Shown here: positions 32,952-44,082 of the stretch, one piece after another
How the letters are laid out: each line of letters opens with the position of its first letter
How positions within the stretch are numbered: the stretch's first letter is position 1
Origin: Cymbomonas tetramitiformis
Lineage: Eukaryota; Chlorophyta; Pyramimonadophyceae; Pyramimonadales; Pyramimonadaceae
Assembly (NCBI GenBank): GCA_001247695.2
Contig: LGRX02027918.1
Location: 36,694-100,693 of the forward strand
DNA length: 64,000 bases
Direction of reading: 5' to 3'
The notes under the pieces: generated by a model
The model's database searches: none
What the model was told of the DNA's origin: nothing
Seen by the model: only the letters and a program-made list of their open reading frames with translations
Position numbers and translations under genes: made by a program

Positions 32952-35900
32952 TTACGATGAGCTGCGTCGCCCTGGATTGCGGGGGGCGTCCATTTCTTGA
33001 CCCGCTGGAGGGTCGTCTCTGCCATTGCCAAAGGGATGCAATACAGATTCGATTATTTGCGAGTCGGATATTGGGTAATCTATTCCGATCTCTTCCGTAT
33101 AGTCGAGCATCGTGGATGCCGGCATGTACCTCGTCCCAGCTTCTGTGCCTGCGGTGTGCTTGTCATGAAGGCGTGCGCTGTGAGCTCTGTGGCTGTGGAG
33201 CGAGTCCCCACCGGTGGCTTGAGCAACTTCAGTGTCCACTGCTGCACCCGGCCCCTCCTCCTCCTGCAGTACATGGTCCTCCATCACGGCACCCTTCCTC
33301 TTCTCTGACGGGGCCCGGGTGGGTGGCCCATCCTCACCAGGTGCGACATCATCAGACTTAGGAAGGTTTGGCGGATCTGAGCCTGCAGGCATCCGGGAAG
33401 TAGAGGCAGGCCCGGGCAACTGCAGCACAGGCTGGCTAGCGCGCAGGGGAGGAGACGATGGTATAGGCGGTTTTGCAGCAGGGGAGGTGGGGTAGGTACG
33501 GAAGGTGAAGGCAGTGGAGAGGGGTGTGGATGGCGGGAGGCAGTGGCTGGGAGGATACTGGCGGAGGCGGTGGAGGGGAGGGGCGTGACAGGCAGTGGAG
33601 GGGATGGCCAGAGGCAGTGGAGAGAGGGAGGGTGACAGGAGGCAGTGAAGGGGAGGACGACGGAGGCAGTGGAGGAGGATGCCGGCGGAGGCAGTGGAGG
33701 GGAGGACGACGCGGAGGCAGTGGAGGGGAGGGGCAGCGGAGGCAGTGGAGGGAGGACGAACGGAGGCAGTGGAGGAGGGCCGGAGGCAGTGGAGGAGGAT
33801 GACGGAGGCGGTAGGAGGCGGGATGAAGGAGGCAGTGGGGGAGGGCCGACGGAGGCAGTGGAGGGGAGGGACGACGGAGGCAGTGGAGGGGAGGACGGAG
33901 GCAGTGGAGGGAGGGGCCGAGGCGGAGGCATTGGAGGAGGATAGCGGAGGCAGTGGAGGAGGATGCAGGGAGGCGAGTGGAGGAGGACGACGGAGGCAGT
34001 GGAGGGAGGATGGAGGCAGTGGAGGGAGGATGCCGGAGGCAGTGGAGGGAGGATGCCGGAGGGCAGTGGAGGGGAGGACAGCGGAGGCAGTGGAGGGGAG
34101 GACGACAGGCAGTGGGAGGAGGGACGAGCGGAGGCAGTGGAGGGGAGGGGCGACGGAGGCAGTGAAGGGAGAGACAGCGGAGGGGCAGTGGAGGGAGGAT
34201 GACGGAGGCAGTGGAGGGGATGGCGGAGGCGGTGGGGGGAGGACGACGGAGGCAGTGGAGGGAGGATGGCGGAAGGCGGTGGAGGAGGACGGCAGGCAGT
34301 GAAGGGAGGACGATGGAGGCAGTGGAGGGGAGGATGAGGCGGTGGGAGGGCGACAGAGGCAGTGGAGGGAGGATGAAGGGAGGCAGTGGAGGGAGGGCAG
34401 CGGAGGCACTGGAGGGGAGGGACGATGGAGGCAGTGAAAGGGGGGGCAGTGTGGCGACAGCGGAGGAAGTGAGGGTGACAAGGTCAGTGGTAATGGAGAT
34501 GGACGCAATGCGTGTGGTATCGAATATAAGGGAGGGGTTGAAGGAGGGCCCACCTCTATTGGAGATGGTAATGGCACTGAAAGGGCAAGGGGCGGCGGTG
34601 CAGGCAGGGGAGGAGCTGACGAAGGGGTAGGAGTAGGAGGTAGAGCTGGCGTGGGCTGTAGAGCGGTCCGTGAGAAATGCGAGTGATTGCTGGATGCCGA
34701 ATCCACGGACAAGGCAGAGGGCGGCATTGGTGTTGGGCGAAATGACATGCGCGGAGTGAGTGCCGGTGCAGGTGGTGCCGAAGCTCCGTCTGCGTGCTGG
34801 GCGCGAGCATAGGGTAACATGGACAGAGAAGACAGGATCTGCATCACCGGCCCAGAGAAAACCGAGAAGGTCGGAGTCCAGCCTGCGGGAGGTGGAGGGG
34901 TCGGAGTTCGGAAAGGGGAAGGGGAAGGTGATTTCGGAGGGCAGCTTGGTGAGAGGCGAGGTGCAGCCGGACCCACCACGGGCGGGAGAAGTGGCGGAGC
35001 TAGGAGGGTTAATTCTGGCGGTGAGGTTTGTTTAATTTGAGAAGTTTGGAATGGGGGTCGAGACGGCCTTGGACAAGGCGGCGATGGTGGTGTGGGCGGA
35101 GGAGGCGGCAGTGAAGAATTGGATGGAGGAGGTGGTGGATTTGGAGGTAAAGAATGCGGTGGCAAAGAGAAAGGAGGGTGGAGAGTTGCCATCAGAGGAG
35201 TCGGAGGCGGTGGAGAAGGCTGCATGGGAGGCAAAGGAAACAGAGGGCAAGAAGGAGGAGGAGGACGCGGCTGGGGACAAGGAGGACAAGGAGATGTGGT
35301 ACTTGGAGAGGGATATGGGGGGGCGATGGAGGGGGAGGGGAGGGCGAGAGGTGGAGCGGGAGGGGGATGAGGTAGGGATGGGTGGGGGTTGGAGGACAGG
35401 AAGGGAAAGAAGGAGATCGAGGGAAACGAGGAGGTGGAGGGGATAACGGACAAGTGGGAGGAAGAGCTGGAGGAGATGGGAAAGATGGACAGGGACAGGG
35501 AGGTGATGTGGAACGGGGAGGAGGAGGAGAGGAGGGGTGTGGGTAGGAGATGCAGGCTGAGGCGGAGGGGGACAGGGCGGGAGGAGATGGGAATGGCGAT
35601 GGGAGCGACCAGCGCCCAGGGAGCGGGTGGGGGTAGGGATGTGGGGCGGGAGGTAGCGAGGGCGGGAGGGTAGGGGGCACCGGGAGGAGGAGGTGGGGAT
35701 GTGGGGCGGGGAGGGTGAGGAGGCGGGAGCGGGGAGGAGTAGGGGACTGGAGAGGGGAGTGGGATGCTATTTTGAGGAGGTAGAGGGGGGCAGGAGGGGT
35801 GGGGATGTGGGCCGGGAGGATGGGAGCTGGGGAGGAGGAGGGGAGGAGGAGGAGATGGGGCACGGGGAGGGGTGGAGATGCAGGGTAGGGAGGTGGCATG

Positions 35901-36422
35901 GGGCTGGAGGTGGAGCGGGGCAGGGGCAGGAGGGGATGGGGCACAAGGGAGGGGTGGGGATATGGGCGGGAGGTGGAGGGCAGGGGGGTTAGGGGAGGTG
36001 GGAGGGAGGTGGTGGGGGACAGGGAGCGGAGAGGATGGAGCACAGGGAGGGGGTGGAGATGAGGGAGAGGGAGGTGGGCGGGGTGGGACACGTGGCGGAG
36101 GGTGGGGTGGCGATGAGGCAACTGCATTGGCGTAGTACCGGTCTTGATCCTCGAGGGTCTTGGCATAAGCCTCTAGATATGAGCTCAGTGGCGGGTGCTG
36201 ACGCTCCACGGAAGTCCTTTGTGGAACCTTAATTCGGGCGCCTGCTGGTGGAGGAGCCTGCCTCATGCGATATATGCTAGAACTGTTGATCCTGGTCAAC
36301 GTCGAACCGATCTCGGGTCCTGCGAGTAGGGATGGGGCAGCTGTCACTGTCGAAATGTTCTCGAGTGAATCCTGCGGGAGCGCCCCACGGCAGCCACGCA
36401 CAGCACGCATCATTCTTTCCAC
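32952..36422 (-). CDS. Long proline-rich ORF, 1156 codons
   Basis: Non-repetitive ends flank a low-complexity middle. The first about 100 residues are ordinary (INSSSIYRMRQ, AYAKTLEDQDRYYANAVA). The last about 130 are also ordinary (MLDYTEEIGIDYPISDSQI, near the stop). Residues about 100-1000 are Pro/Ser/Leu-rich with PPPP and SPPP runs, resembling algal hydroxyproline-rich wall or matrix proteins. Caution: in the 33500-34450 part the same DNA repeat is read in all three frames (STAS, LHCL and PPLPP phrases alternate), so openness there carries little information. No signal peptide is obvious at this ATG; the true 5' end may be a spliced upstream exon, possibly the 37-kb carbohydrate-binding-like exon on the same strand. 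Confidence 0.5.
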   Translation of the reverse strand: MERMMRAVRGCRGALPQDSLENISTVTAAPSLLAGPEIGSTLTRINSSSIYRMRQAPPPAGARIKVPQRTSVERQHPPLSSYLEAYAKTLEDQDRYYANAVASSPPHPPPRVPPRPPPSPSSPPPPCAPSSPLPVPHHLPPTSPNPPALHLPPISPPLPCAPSPPAPAPLHLQPHATSLPCISTPPRAPSPPPPLLLPSSHPPGPHPHPSCPPLPPQNSIPLPSPVPYSSPLPPPHPPRPTSPPPPPGAPYPPALATSRPTSLPPPAPWALVAPIAIPISSRPVPLRLSLHLLPTPLLSSSSPFHITSLSLSIFPISSSSSSHLSVIPSTSSFPSISFFPFLSSNPHPSLPHPPPAPPLALPSPSIAPPYPSPSTTSPCPPCPQPRPPPPSCPLFPLPPMQPSPPPPTPLMATLHPPFSLPPHSLPPNPPPPPSNSSLPPPPPTPPSPPCPRPSRPPFQTSQIKQTSPPELTLLAPPLLPPVVGPAAPRLSPSCPPKSPSPSPFRTPTPPPPAGWTPTFSVFSGPVMQILSSLSMLPYARAQHADGASAPPAPALTPRMSFRPTPMPPSALSVDSASSNHSHFSRTALQPTPALPPTPTPSSAPPLPAPPPLALSVPLPSPIEVGPPSTPPLYSIPHALRPSPLPLTLSPSLPPLSPHCPPFHCLHRPSPPVPPLPSLHCLPSSSLHCLCRPPTASSSPPLPPSSSLHCLPSSSTAFRHPPSTASVVLPPPPPPSPPLPPSSSLHCPSAVSPFTASVAPPLHCLRSSLLPLPVVLPSTASAVLPSTALRHPPSTASGILPPLPPSSLHCLRRPPPLASLHPPPLPPLSSSNASASAPPSTASVLPSTASVVPPLHCLRRPSPTASFIPPPTASVILLHCLRPSSTASVRPPSTASAAPPLHCLRVVLPSTASAGILLHCLRRPPLHCLLSPSLSPLPLAIPSTACHAPPLHRLRQYPPSHCLPPSTPLSTAFTFRTYPTSPAAKPPIPSSPPLRASQPVLQLPGPASTSRMPAGSDPPNLPKSDDVAPGEDGPPTRAPSEKRKGAVMEDHVLQEEEGPGAAVDTEVAQATGGDSLHSHRAHSARLHDKHTAGTEAGTRYMPASTMLDYTEEIGIDYPISDSQIIESVLHPFGNGRDDPPAGQEMDAPRNPGRRSSS
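33500..34450. repeat. Purine-rich tandem repeat (GGAGGCAGTGGAGGG family)
   Basis: Plus-strand units of roughly 15-30 bp built around GGAGGCAGTGGAGG(G)AGGA(C/T)G, with indels not restricted to multiples of three. A purine-rich but less regular stretch continues to about 36100. Almost pure-purine runs could form triplex or G-quadruplex DNA. Confidence 0.85.
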
Positions 36423-37019
36423 CCCATGAGCACGCAGCCGTCAACGGCAACCTCATTTCTGAGCCGCAGCTTGCTGGGCAGCGCTTGTTTAGCAATTCGA
36501 TGCGGGCGCGGTCATTGGTTGTTGGGTGGTTGCATGACACATGGCGCATCTCTGTGGCATCACGCGGCACCAGTATGTCGTGTTGTTTGATAACGAACGC
36601 GTCATGGTGTCGGCATGACCATTTGTAGGCAGGTAGGTCATTCGATGCCAGACATGTCATCGGAAGGCAAATTTGTTTCAGATGTTTATTTATGGGCCGC
36701 CGTATTCAATGGCGGAGCAAGTGAGGGGCAATTTATAGGTCACACTATCGATGTTAGGGGGGGCAGCGCAAAACTGAAGCATGCGGGGCGCCAAGCAGAC
36801 ATTAAAGCGGAAAACTCCCCCTGGTGAGGAGCGAGTACTTCGTGGCAAGCTCTGCCAATCGCAATTCACCGGGCAGTGCGCAGGCCAAGAATTTGCACCT
36901 ATAGCCTTCAAGCTGGTGAGTGCTCTGCACGACAGTAGAGGAATTGGTGCGGAAGCTGCGCTGACTTGTCAGCGAGCACGGCAGGGCAATATGCGAGCCA
37001 CACGATGACCGCCTCGCGT
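36423..37019. other. No firm gene between the proline-rich ORF and the 37-kb exon
   Basis: A minus-strand open stretch 36277-36660 overlaps the proline-rich ORF start in another frame. On the plus strand a strong donor-like AAGCTG|GTGAGT lies at 36914-36915. Neither is enough for a gene call. Confidence 0.3.
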
Positions 37020-37022
37020 ACC

Positions 37023-37285
37023 TTATAAAGGACAATGTCATCCAAAAATAATGCGCGGCCACTCGGAGCCACGTTGCGGAAGGTTATGCGGAAGAAATCA
37101 GTCCCCTCGGTAGTGAGGTCCTGGTCTGCATCCTGCTGTCCAGCGCATCTTGCGGGCGCACCGTCGAACATGGAGGTGATGGTCGTCACCACCTGGCTCC
37201 ACCTGCTTTCTCAGCAAAGTCAATCACACGCATGGTACCAGCATCACGCGCGAATGTAAGCTGGCAGTGACCCTGATCATCAGTA
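37023..37285 (-). CDS. Exon(s) resembling a carbohydrate-binding beta-sandwich domain
   Basis: Read on the minus strand: GHCQLTFARDAGTMRVIDF (about 37285-37215), then, after an apparent frame change near 37190, TTEGTDFFRITFRNVAPSG and RALFLDDIVLYK, ending at AAG|GTACGC (donor at 37022). The spacing YxLTFxA...R...W...(F/Y)xITF...(A/F)xLDDIxL is the usual pattern of CBM4/9-type and related jelly-roll modules. These bind sugars in extracellular glycosidases and wall proteins. The frame change means a small intron, a sequencing error or a pseudogene. It could be the upstream part of the proline-rich gene on the same strand. Confidence 0.4.
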
Positions 37286-39116
37286 AGGTAAGTGCATCAT
37301 TTGTGGGTGTGCTGTGGGGTGTCTTCAGCGTAGGGCTAGGACAGCCCCCTCGTCGAGGAATCTAGGTCAGGTAGCTCACACTTTTCGCATGCTTCGGTGC
37401 TGAGGTACTCATAGTTACCGGTCACTTTCCCCGCACATATACAGAGGTTGCATGCGGGGGCGCGTGTTGTCATGGTCCAACCCTCTTTCTGTATGCTTTT
37501 CACATCCACAAGATTAAGATCGATGGGGCTGGATTTTTCTCAGCGGGCATCGCGCCTGCTATATTCGATCGCTCAAACAATACGTACGCATAGAGCGTAT
37601 ACACATTCATGCATAGCTCGCGCTCACTTGACGTCTGATGCACAATTTCATGACCCATCCAATAACGTTACAGTCCAAAAAGTCACTAGATTACTAATTC
37701 TAAAATTCTTTTATTTCAGATATATCGTGATAGGTCACACCTATTTCGGACTTCGATATCTCACTTCGACCTTTCATGTGCGGTAAGTAGACATCCATCA
37801 CGCTCACTGACTCCTCATTCCACGGCGCTGTTGTTTCTGATTGTGTGGTATACCTAATGTAGGGGAGGGGGTGTACAAATTATTTCGGACTGTTTTATCA
37901 TTCTGAATGACGAGTTTCTGAGGCAGGACTTGTAAACCAAGCCACCCCAACTAAATGGTTCACGGAAGTGGAGGCGCAGGTCTGTGTTTCGCCAAACAAA
38001 CAGAGCACTTTCTATCAGAGCTATACATATATGCCCCATAAAGGGTGTCTTCTTTTCATTTTATTTCAGAGTGGTTTCTCACCTTTCTGTTAGATTCAGA
38101 TCCATGACCATGGAGCTCAAAGGTAAGGGGGTGGATTCGCAGCCATCAGGGGTGCCAAGCTCCAGCACAAATTGCTCCACTTCTCCTCTCACCAAAAAAC
38201 GCATCGACAACCTGCACCGGCTCTTACATAAATCGTCAGCGTGTGCATCACGCTCAGCGGTGTGTCGTTGTGTCCTAATAGCACATGGAACTGTACATAT
38301 CACCTCAACCTGCCCCACCTCTAACATGTAGCTCGCGCAGCGATGGCGCATGGTTTCTACCTTCTATCAACTGTAAGAGTAGTGCCATCCTCACCGCATG
38401 AATCAGCAGTCTATAATGCGTTTTTCTAGCTCCAAAATTAGCAGCATACTGGATAGCCGCATGAACCACATTAGTATCTACCCGAGTGAGCGTGATGCGT
38501 GGCCTTCAAATTGTTATGCTCTGACGATGAGACGTGTAGAGTGAACAAATAGCACTGACGCGATGCGCAGGACAGCGCGCACAGTTCTGCCTGTGCTTAT
38601 CGGTGGTGTACATACATTGGTAATGACAATGGCAAGGCAGTTGTGCTTATTATGCAATATTTCAATTCCCCACCTCGATTCAATATGAAATGGTGATGTC
38701 CTTGCTAATGACAACCCGCCGAAACCATTAGCCTGCTTCCGCAACAACATACCGCCTTGATTCCGCTACCAACATTGATTGTCCACAATATTCTCGTGGG
38801 TCCATGCTCAAAGCATTATTAAAAATGAATAGTCCAGCATACTTCGCTGTGGCCAGCATATACCAAAATGTGGAAATGTTACCACAAGGCAGTCGGCACC
38901 CAAGAACTCGGTTTGGAATAAATCGGCAGCATTTGTGTTCGGGTTTATATTATTCTGGAAGAAAATTTTGATTGTACCGGGAACAATCAACTTTTGCTAT
39001 ATATTTCAAGAACAATGGATATTTCTGTAGCAAATATTGATTGTTGACAGTACAATTAATATTTTCTACAAAAATATGTGCTTTCTTATATATTTTCGGA
39101 ACAATGAATATTCCTG
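37286..39116. other. Gene-poor; two phase-compatible candidate exons on the plus strand
   Basis: 37720-37782 and 38070-38122 each follow TTTTATTTCAG and end before GTAAG. Read in matching phase they give TYFGLRYLTSTFHVR and VVSHLSVRFRSMTMELK without stops. No family is recognised and similar-length chance exons cannot be excluded. 38850-39116 holds degenerate repeats around the words AACAAT and TTGATTGT. Confidence 0.3.
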
Positions 39117-39532
39117 GTGCAAAAGTTGATTGTACCGGAAACAGTGAAAAAACTTAGAGGTTTCCGGTGCAAAATGTAGATTCTAGAAGCATAGCTGGCG
39201 CTGGCGGTGGGGGCGGTGCGCGGGTGGTACTCGGGCGGCGTTGCCCTGGGGGTGGGTGGGTGTGTGTGGGTGGGGGGCGGGGGAGAATGGAGGGGTTGTC
39301 GGCGAAGGAGGGGGGTTGGGGGTTCACTACTGAGACGCTGAGACCCCCCCACCGCCAAACCCCACCTCCCCAAACCCCCTCCCATCCCCGCCACCCCCGG
39401 CCCACGCACCGCCCGAGTACCACCCGCGGACCGCCCTCACCGCCAGCGCCAGCTATGCTTCTAGAATCTACGTTTTTGCACCGGAAATATACAAGTTTTT
39501 TCATTGTTTCCGGTTCAATCAACTTTTGCACC
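39117..39532. mobile_element. Foldback (MITE-like) element with long inverted repeats
   Basis: The left arm starts GGTGCAAAAGTTGATTG and includes GTAGATTCTAGAAGCATAGC and GGTGGTACTCGGGCGG. The same sequence is found inverted at the right end, finishing CAATCAACTTTTGCACC. The arms match strongly for about 130 bases and more loosely toward the centre. The inner part of the left arm is G-rich (GGGTGGGTGGG-type runs), and the right is its C-rich mirror. No ORF. The outer words TTTCCGGTGCAAAA recur just to the right (39533-39610). Confidence 0.8.
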
Positions 39533-42500
39533 GAAGAGCTTTTGCACGGGAAATCCGCGCTGGAATCGAGGTGTCTTGGTTTGCACCGGAAATCATCAAA
39601 ATTTGCTCCCGGAAAAATTAAAACCTTTTATGTTCTGTGAGTTCAGGGTTGATTTTTAATTTATGTTATGTGCCTTGTTGGCATGGTTTATTGTAACAAC
39701 ATATGTATAAATGCGCAGCTGTGGATGATAGTAGTGATAGTGTGATAGTGGATTTGCTTATCGAGGATGCAGGATGCAATCTGAAGGCTGCCGTGCCTCT
39801 ACTAACGACCACACATGTTTCACGCGGGGTGCTATCACGCAGATGTCAACGATTCACGTTGAAACGGATCGCATACTGCCCGTGTCTGCACGCCACAGGG
39901 TTTGTGCTTTCCTCGGCGCAATAAGAAACTATATATGTGTGGCAAAGGCAGAAGGGCAGGTCGCAGCAGTCAGCCGGACGATAGGGCGACGATACAAAAG
40001 TGTACTGGATATGCACAAATAAACACACATTCATTTATGTGGGAGGCAGCTGTAACCCTCATCACTTAACAGTCACTGTGAAACTACATGTGGATAAGAT
40101 ATAGTGCAAGGTTCTATATTATGCTCTATATCTTATTTGATGCTAACCAAACTATGCTGGTTCTTAGGATCTATGTCCAGACTCAATGCATATACTTGCA
40201 TATAAGAATTAGGTTATATCTTTTGCCATATTGGTTGTCTTTACTCTTGGGAACTCAACTGTTTCTTTGGCCTTGGCCATTACTTATTCACTCAACTCCC
40301 TGAGTTAGTCCTAGTCAGCATGGCAAAGTCCCATTAACCTATCAGATGCTTCTACTACAGTATCATGCAGTATGAGGTGTCAGTGCTTCACTATGACACC
40401 TTATTACACCGTACACTAGTACTGTGTACTCCCACTAAGGGGGGTCTCTTCCTCAACAGGGGTCTCGGGCGCTAATATCGTAAGGCACGTATGGCACTGC
40501 TAGCATGTATGACACTGCTGAGTCATCCGCGCATGACACAGTATGTTGTCCTAGCACAATTTACTACGAGCCAGCTGCCTACATGCATGTGTTCGTAACG
40601 CAGCATGTATTACCGCGCGTGTACGGATAATCACGTGGTGCATGCTGATATAATCTGTGTATGCAGCGACCTTCGCTCATACTTACACGTATGTGTGTTT
40701 CACGCTGTAAAATCGCTTCGTGTGTAGCCTTGTATGCCCCGTCGCGCCGGGAAACACGTTGTGATTATCACGGTCTGATTTACCAATCGGATGCCTATGT
40801 TGCTTGGCATGAATCGCACAATGCGTGGTGGTAAGCCAGAGTGAATACTACACACTCATTTACTATGATTATGGGAGGGACGTAAGGCCCTACGACTTAT
40901 GCACGTGCAACGGTGAATTCAAGATGAGCGAGACCAAAATAAGTGAATGCTTCACAGTAAATTAACTGTGACGGTGTTATACACCATTGTATTACACATA
41001 TGCAGCCTTGCATGCCCCGATCGCGCCGGGAGAAGCGTCGCGTATTACGTCGCGGTCTGTGTCTACTATTGGATGCCTCTGTGTTTGGCGCACGCGGTAA
41101 GTGCGTTGTGGTAAGGCAGGATTGTTAATTGCGTATTGCATATACTGCTGACGTATACAATAGTACATCCCGATGTGTGATGGCACACGAGCAAGAATTG
41201 AGATGAGGAGTGTGCCTCGATTTATATGTGCCTCGATCATGTGCATATGTGCATCCAAAAACCGAGATAGTGCAGCATGGTGTAAACGTGTTAGGTAATG
41301 AATCCTAAGATATTTCAAAATCTTTGATTGTAATACTTCACATCTATGGGTGGTGGCAGACACCTTACCGCTGATCGCATTCATGCATACATGGAATCTA
41401 GTAATATGATACGATATGGTACTGTCCATTAGAAATGTAAGTACATACGTACAGACGTGGTACGGAACAGATCGTGGTCATAACGCACGTACTCAATTTG
41501 AGCATTCTTGCGACAGTTACATAATGTAATTGACGATACCACAAAATACACAGCACGTTGTTTGACGGTCACAACTTGACCGGCGAATTGGAAGTCCAAA
41601 CAAATGTGTATCGAAGTTTACCTTCGACACCTTGAGGTAGGCATGTCGACACAGGTCAATGACAAACGGCAGAATACGGAATCAGAGTTGTGTGCTGTGA
41701 TATATTTACCACATGCACTCACAAATCGTGTCGCCAGTGTTACTTGGGTGTAAACAAGCAAGCTGGTTCCAAAGTCCAGCTCAGGATTCGAAGTGCTATA
41801 GTAAAGGATCCACAATGGAAACGACGCCTGGATGGCCATGCAAGTTTCTCACGCTTGACGCACGGAGTTCGCATCACAAGGGCGCCCGCACGCGGATCCG
41901 AAGGCTGTGATCCCACAAAGGGTTGTATGCATCTTATTGCAGGCGGATGAACACGTGCGCATGCCATCCTGGATGGGGAGACGCCACACTGTGCGTATTG
42001 CGATTATTGCAGCGCACATAGTATATATTCATATTATATCACTCTAAAAACACCACCACATCGAATACAAATGTATTGACATGATACCATATATTAGAGG
42101 CATCCAGGATCACCCAGACCATGACAAACATGACGCTTATCCCGGCGCGACGGGGCCTGCGAGACTTGTGGAATGCAGCACATCATCTTGTGATTAACAT
42201 ATGATGCATGTGCGAGATCACTGCGTCGTAAAGTGCGCACCGTGCAGAAACACAATCCTCATAGTATATATTCATCACCACACCGGTCAGGAGAGCTATT
42301 GCATGACATCACTTCACAATATTACTAAAATCGGGTGCGCCTCGTCACTAAAATGTCGTTGTGTGCACCGTGGTAGCGTGTATGCATTCTTCTCAGATCT
42401 CAGTGCCATACGACTGCGTCCGATGAATCACCATTGAAGCCTTGTATGGCCCAACTCGCCGGGTAAAACGTCGCGGGTGTATGTGGCGTGATAGTCATGT

Positions 42501-43047
42501 GCATGTAAGCCGCGGTCCGTGGTTACTATAGGATGCATATGTTGCTTGGTGCACGCCAGTGCTTTGTAGAAAGCCAGAGTGTATTTAAACATACTAATGC
42601 GAGGCAGAGCTACTGGATGCTCGCTCCTGCCTCATGAATGCGGTGATGTGCACAGTAAGTGGTGACATTGCGCTCTTCCACCCATCGATAAAAGACTGAC
42701 CTGATGCCCGGATCAACTACAGATCAATTACCTGAGCATGAATGCAGTTTTCCCGGAGGTCTTCATTACGAAGATCTTGTCGTTGCATCGAGTTATTACT
42801 GTTACGAGCTTCTTGCGCTGGCTTCTTCGGAGTAATTGTGCCGCGGCTACTACACTTCCCGAATGTATAGCTGGAGTTTGAAGCATCAAGTCCCCCAAAT
42901 CACCATCCGCATCACATACCATCCACATGCATTACAATGAGTGGCGATGTGCATCACATGGCATCCACATGTCATCCACAGGTTATCCATATGGCATCCA
43001 ATTAGTGGCAATCCGCATCACATGCCATTCAATGAGTAAGTAAGGCT
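39533..43047. other. Gene-poor stretch with three copies of a dispersed repeat
   Basis: No gene is supported. Related segments lie at about 40730-40850, 41005-41125 and 42438-42590, and a fourth at 45150-45385. Shared words: CCTTG(C/T)ATG, CGCCGGG, GTCGCG, CGGTC(T/C)GTG, ATTGGATGCCT, TTGCTTGG, GGTAAGCCAGAG. The copies differ by indels and many substitutions. Confidence 0.5.
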
Positions 43048-43145
43048 GATCCTTTCAAATGCCGGGGGGAAATGCCCAAACCTGTGACCAATTGCTCGCT
43101 AATTTGATCACTCTATACCACTGAGTTACAGGAGCAACTTGATGC
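43048..43145 (-). repeat. tRNA-derived SINE copy, minus strand
   Basis: The reverse complement reads AAGTTGCTCCTGTAACTCAGTGG...TCACAGGTTTGGGCATTTCC...GGCATTTGAAAGGATC. It matches the 44970 plus-strand copy in head, A-box and tail, with substitutions. Its B box is degraded, so it is an old copy. Confidence 0.65.
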
Positions 43146-44082
43146 ACACACTATACCATGTGCAGCTGTACACGGCTAGGCACACATTGAGCAGCTTAGT
43201 ATAAAAAGTGAAGTATGCGTTTATAGTCGGGCATGCCTAGTTGTATGAAACGGATATCATCAACATAATTTCTTTTTGCATGATGGTGTGCGGACGTGCT
43301 TGCTAAATAATATGTATCCAGATGTGATTCTGCACGAGCGCAGTAGCAGCTCAAGAATCCAGCAGCTATCATGACGACGTATATGTCTATCAGACTTGAT
43401 ATTGAATATATATGAAAATGTGTGCGAGTGCGAGTGCATAACCGTATAGTATGTTTGCTGGATTGTGTGATATTTACAACAAAGGTGCGCTGTGGGGTGC
43501 AGTAACGAGGTACCTTCCATCCCAGCTCCAATCTTCCCACCTTCACACAGCCACATTATATCAAACCCAACACAGACCTTATCAAGGGGTATGATAACGA
43601 CGACATTCATACGTGTCAAAGGACTTTATGCAATCAAGCAGTGATTCATGCTAGGCGGTTATTAGGACCATATGGAATTACGTTTGTGGGTAGATACTAC
43701 AGAGGTGGTTCTCAGGGGGGAGGGGCACAAAGCGTTACATTTCGGCAGAATTTTTATTTTAAAAAGTTTTGGCGATAAACTGTAATGACCGACCTCCGAG
43801 AATAATTTGTTAACTCGCCCGAAAGTGTGAGACTCGTTTTCAAAGCTGCAGACGCCACAAAAGTGAGTGACGCTGTGACGCATTTCCATATACTTTGATG
43901 GTTCTTTTTTGTATTTTCATGCCCATGTTTGTAGAGACGCAATAGTTGGGAGTATTCTTTTAGCCTCAGACATGGCCGGACATGGCCCAGACATGGCGCG
44001 TGGCGAAAGCTGATTTTCAATTTTTCACAACGAACTTTTCCGAGAATCCTAACTTAAAAGTCATCACTTTCCTTCTTGGTAG

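Noticed and set aside
33524..35673. Gly/Glu-rich plus-strand frames opposite the proline-rich ORF
   Set aside because: They are complements of the same purine repeat, short, overlapping in several frames and without non-repetitive ends.
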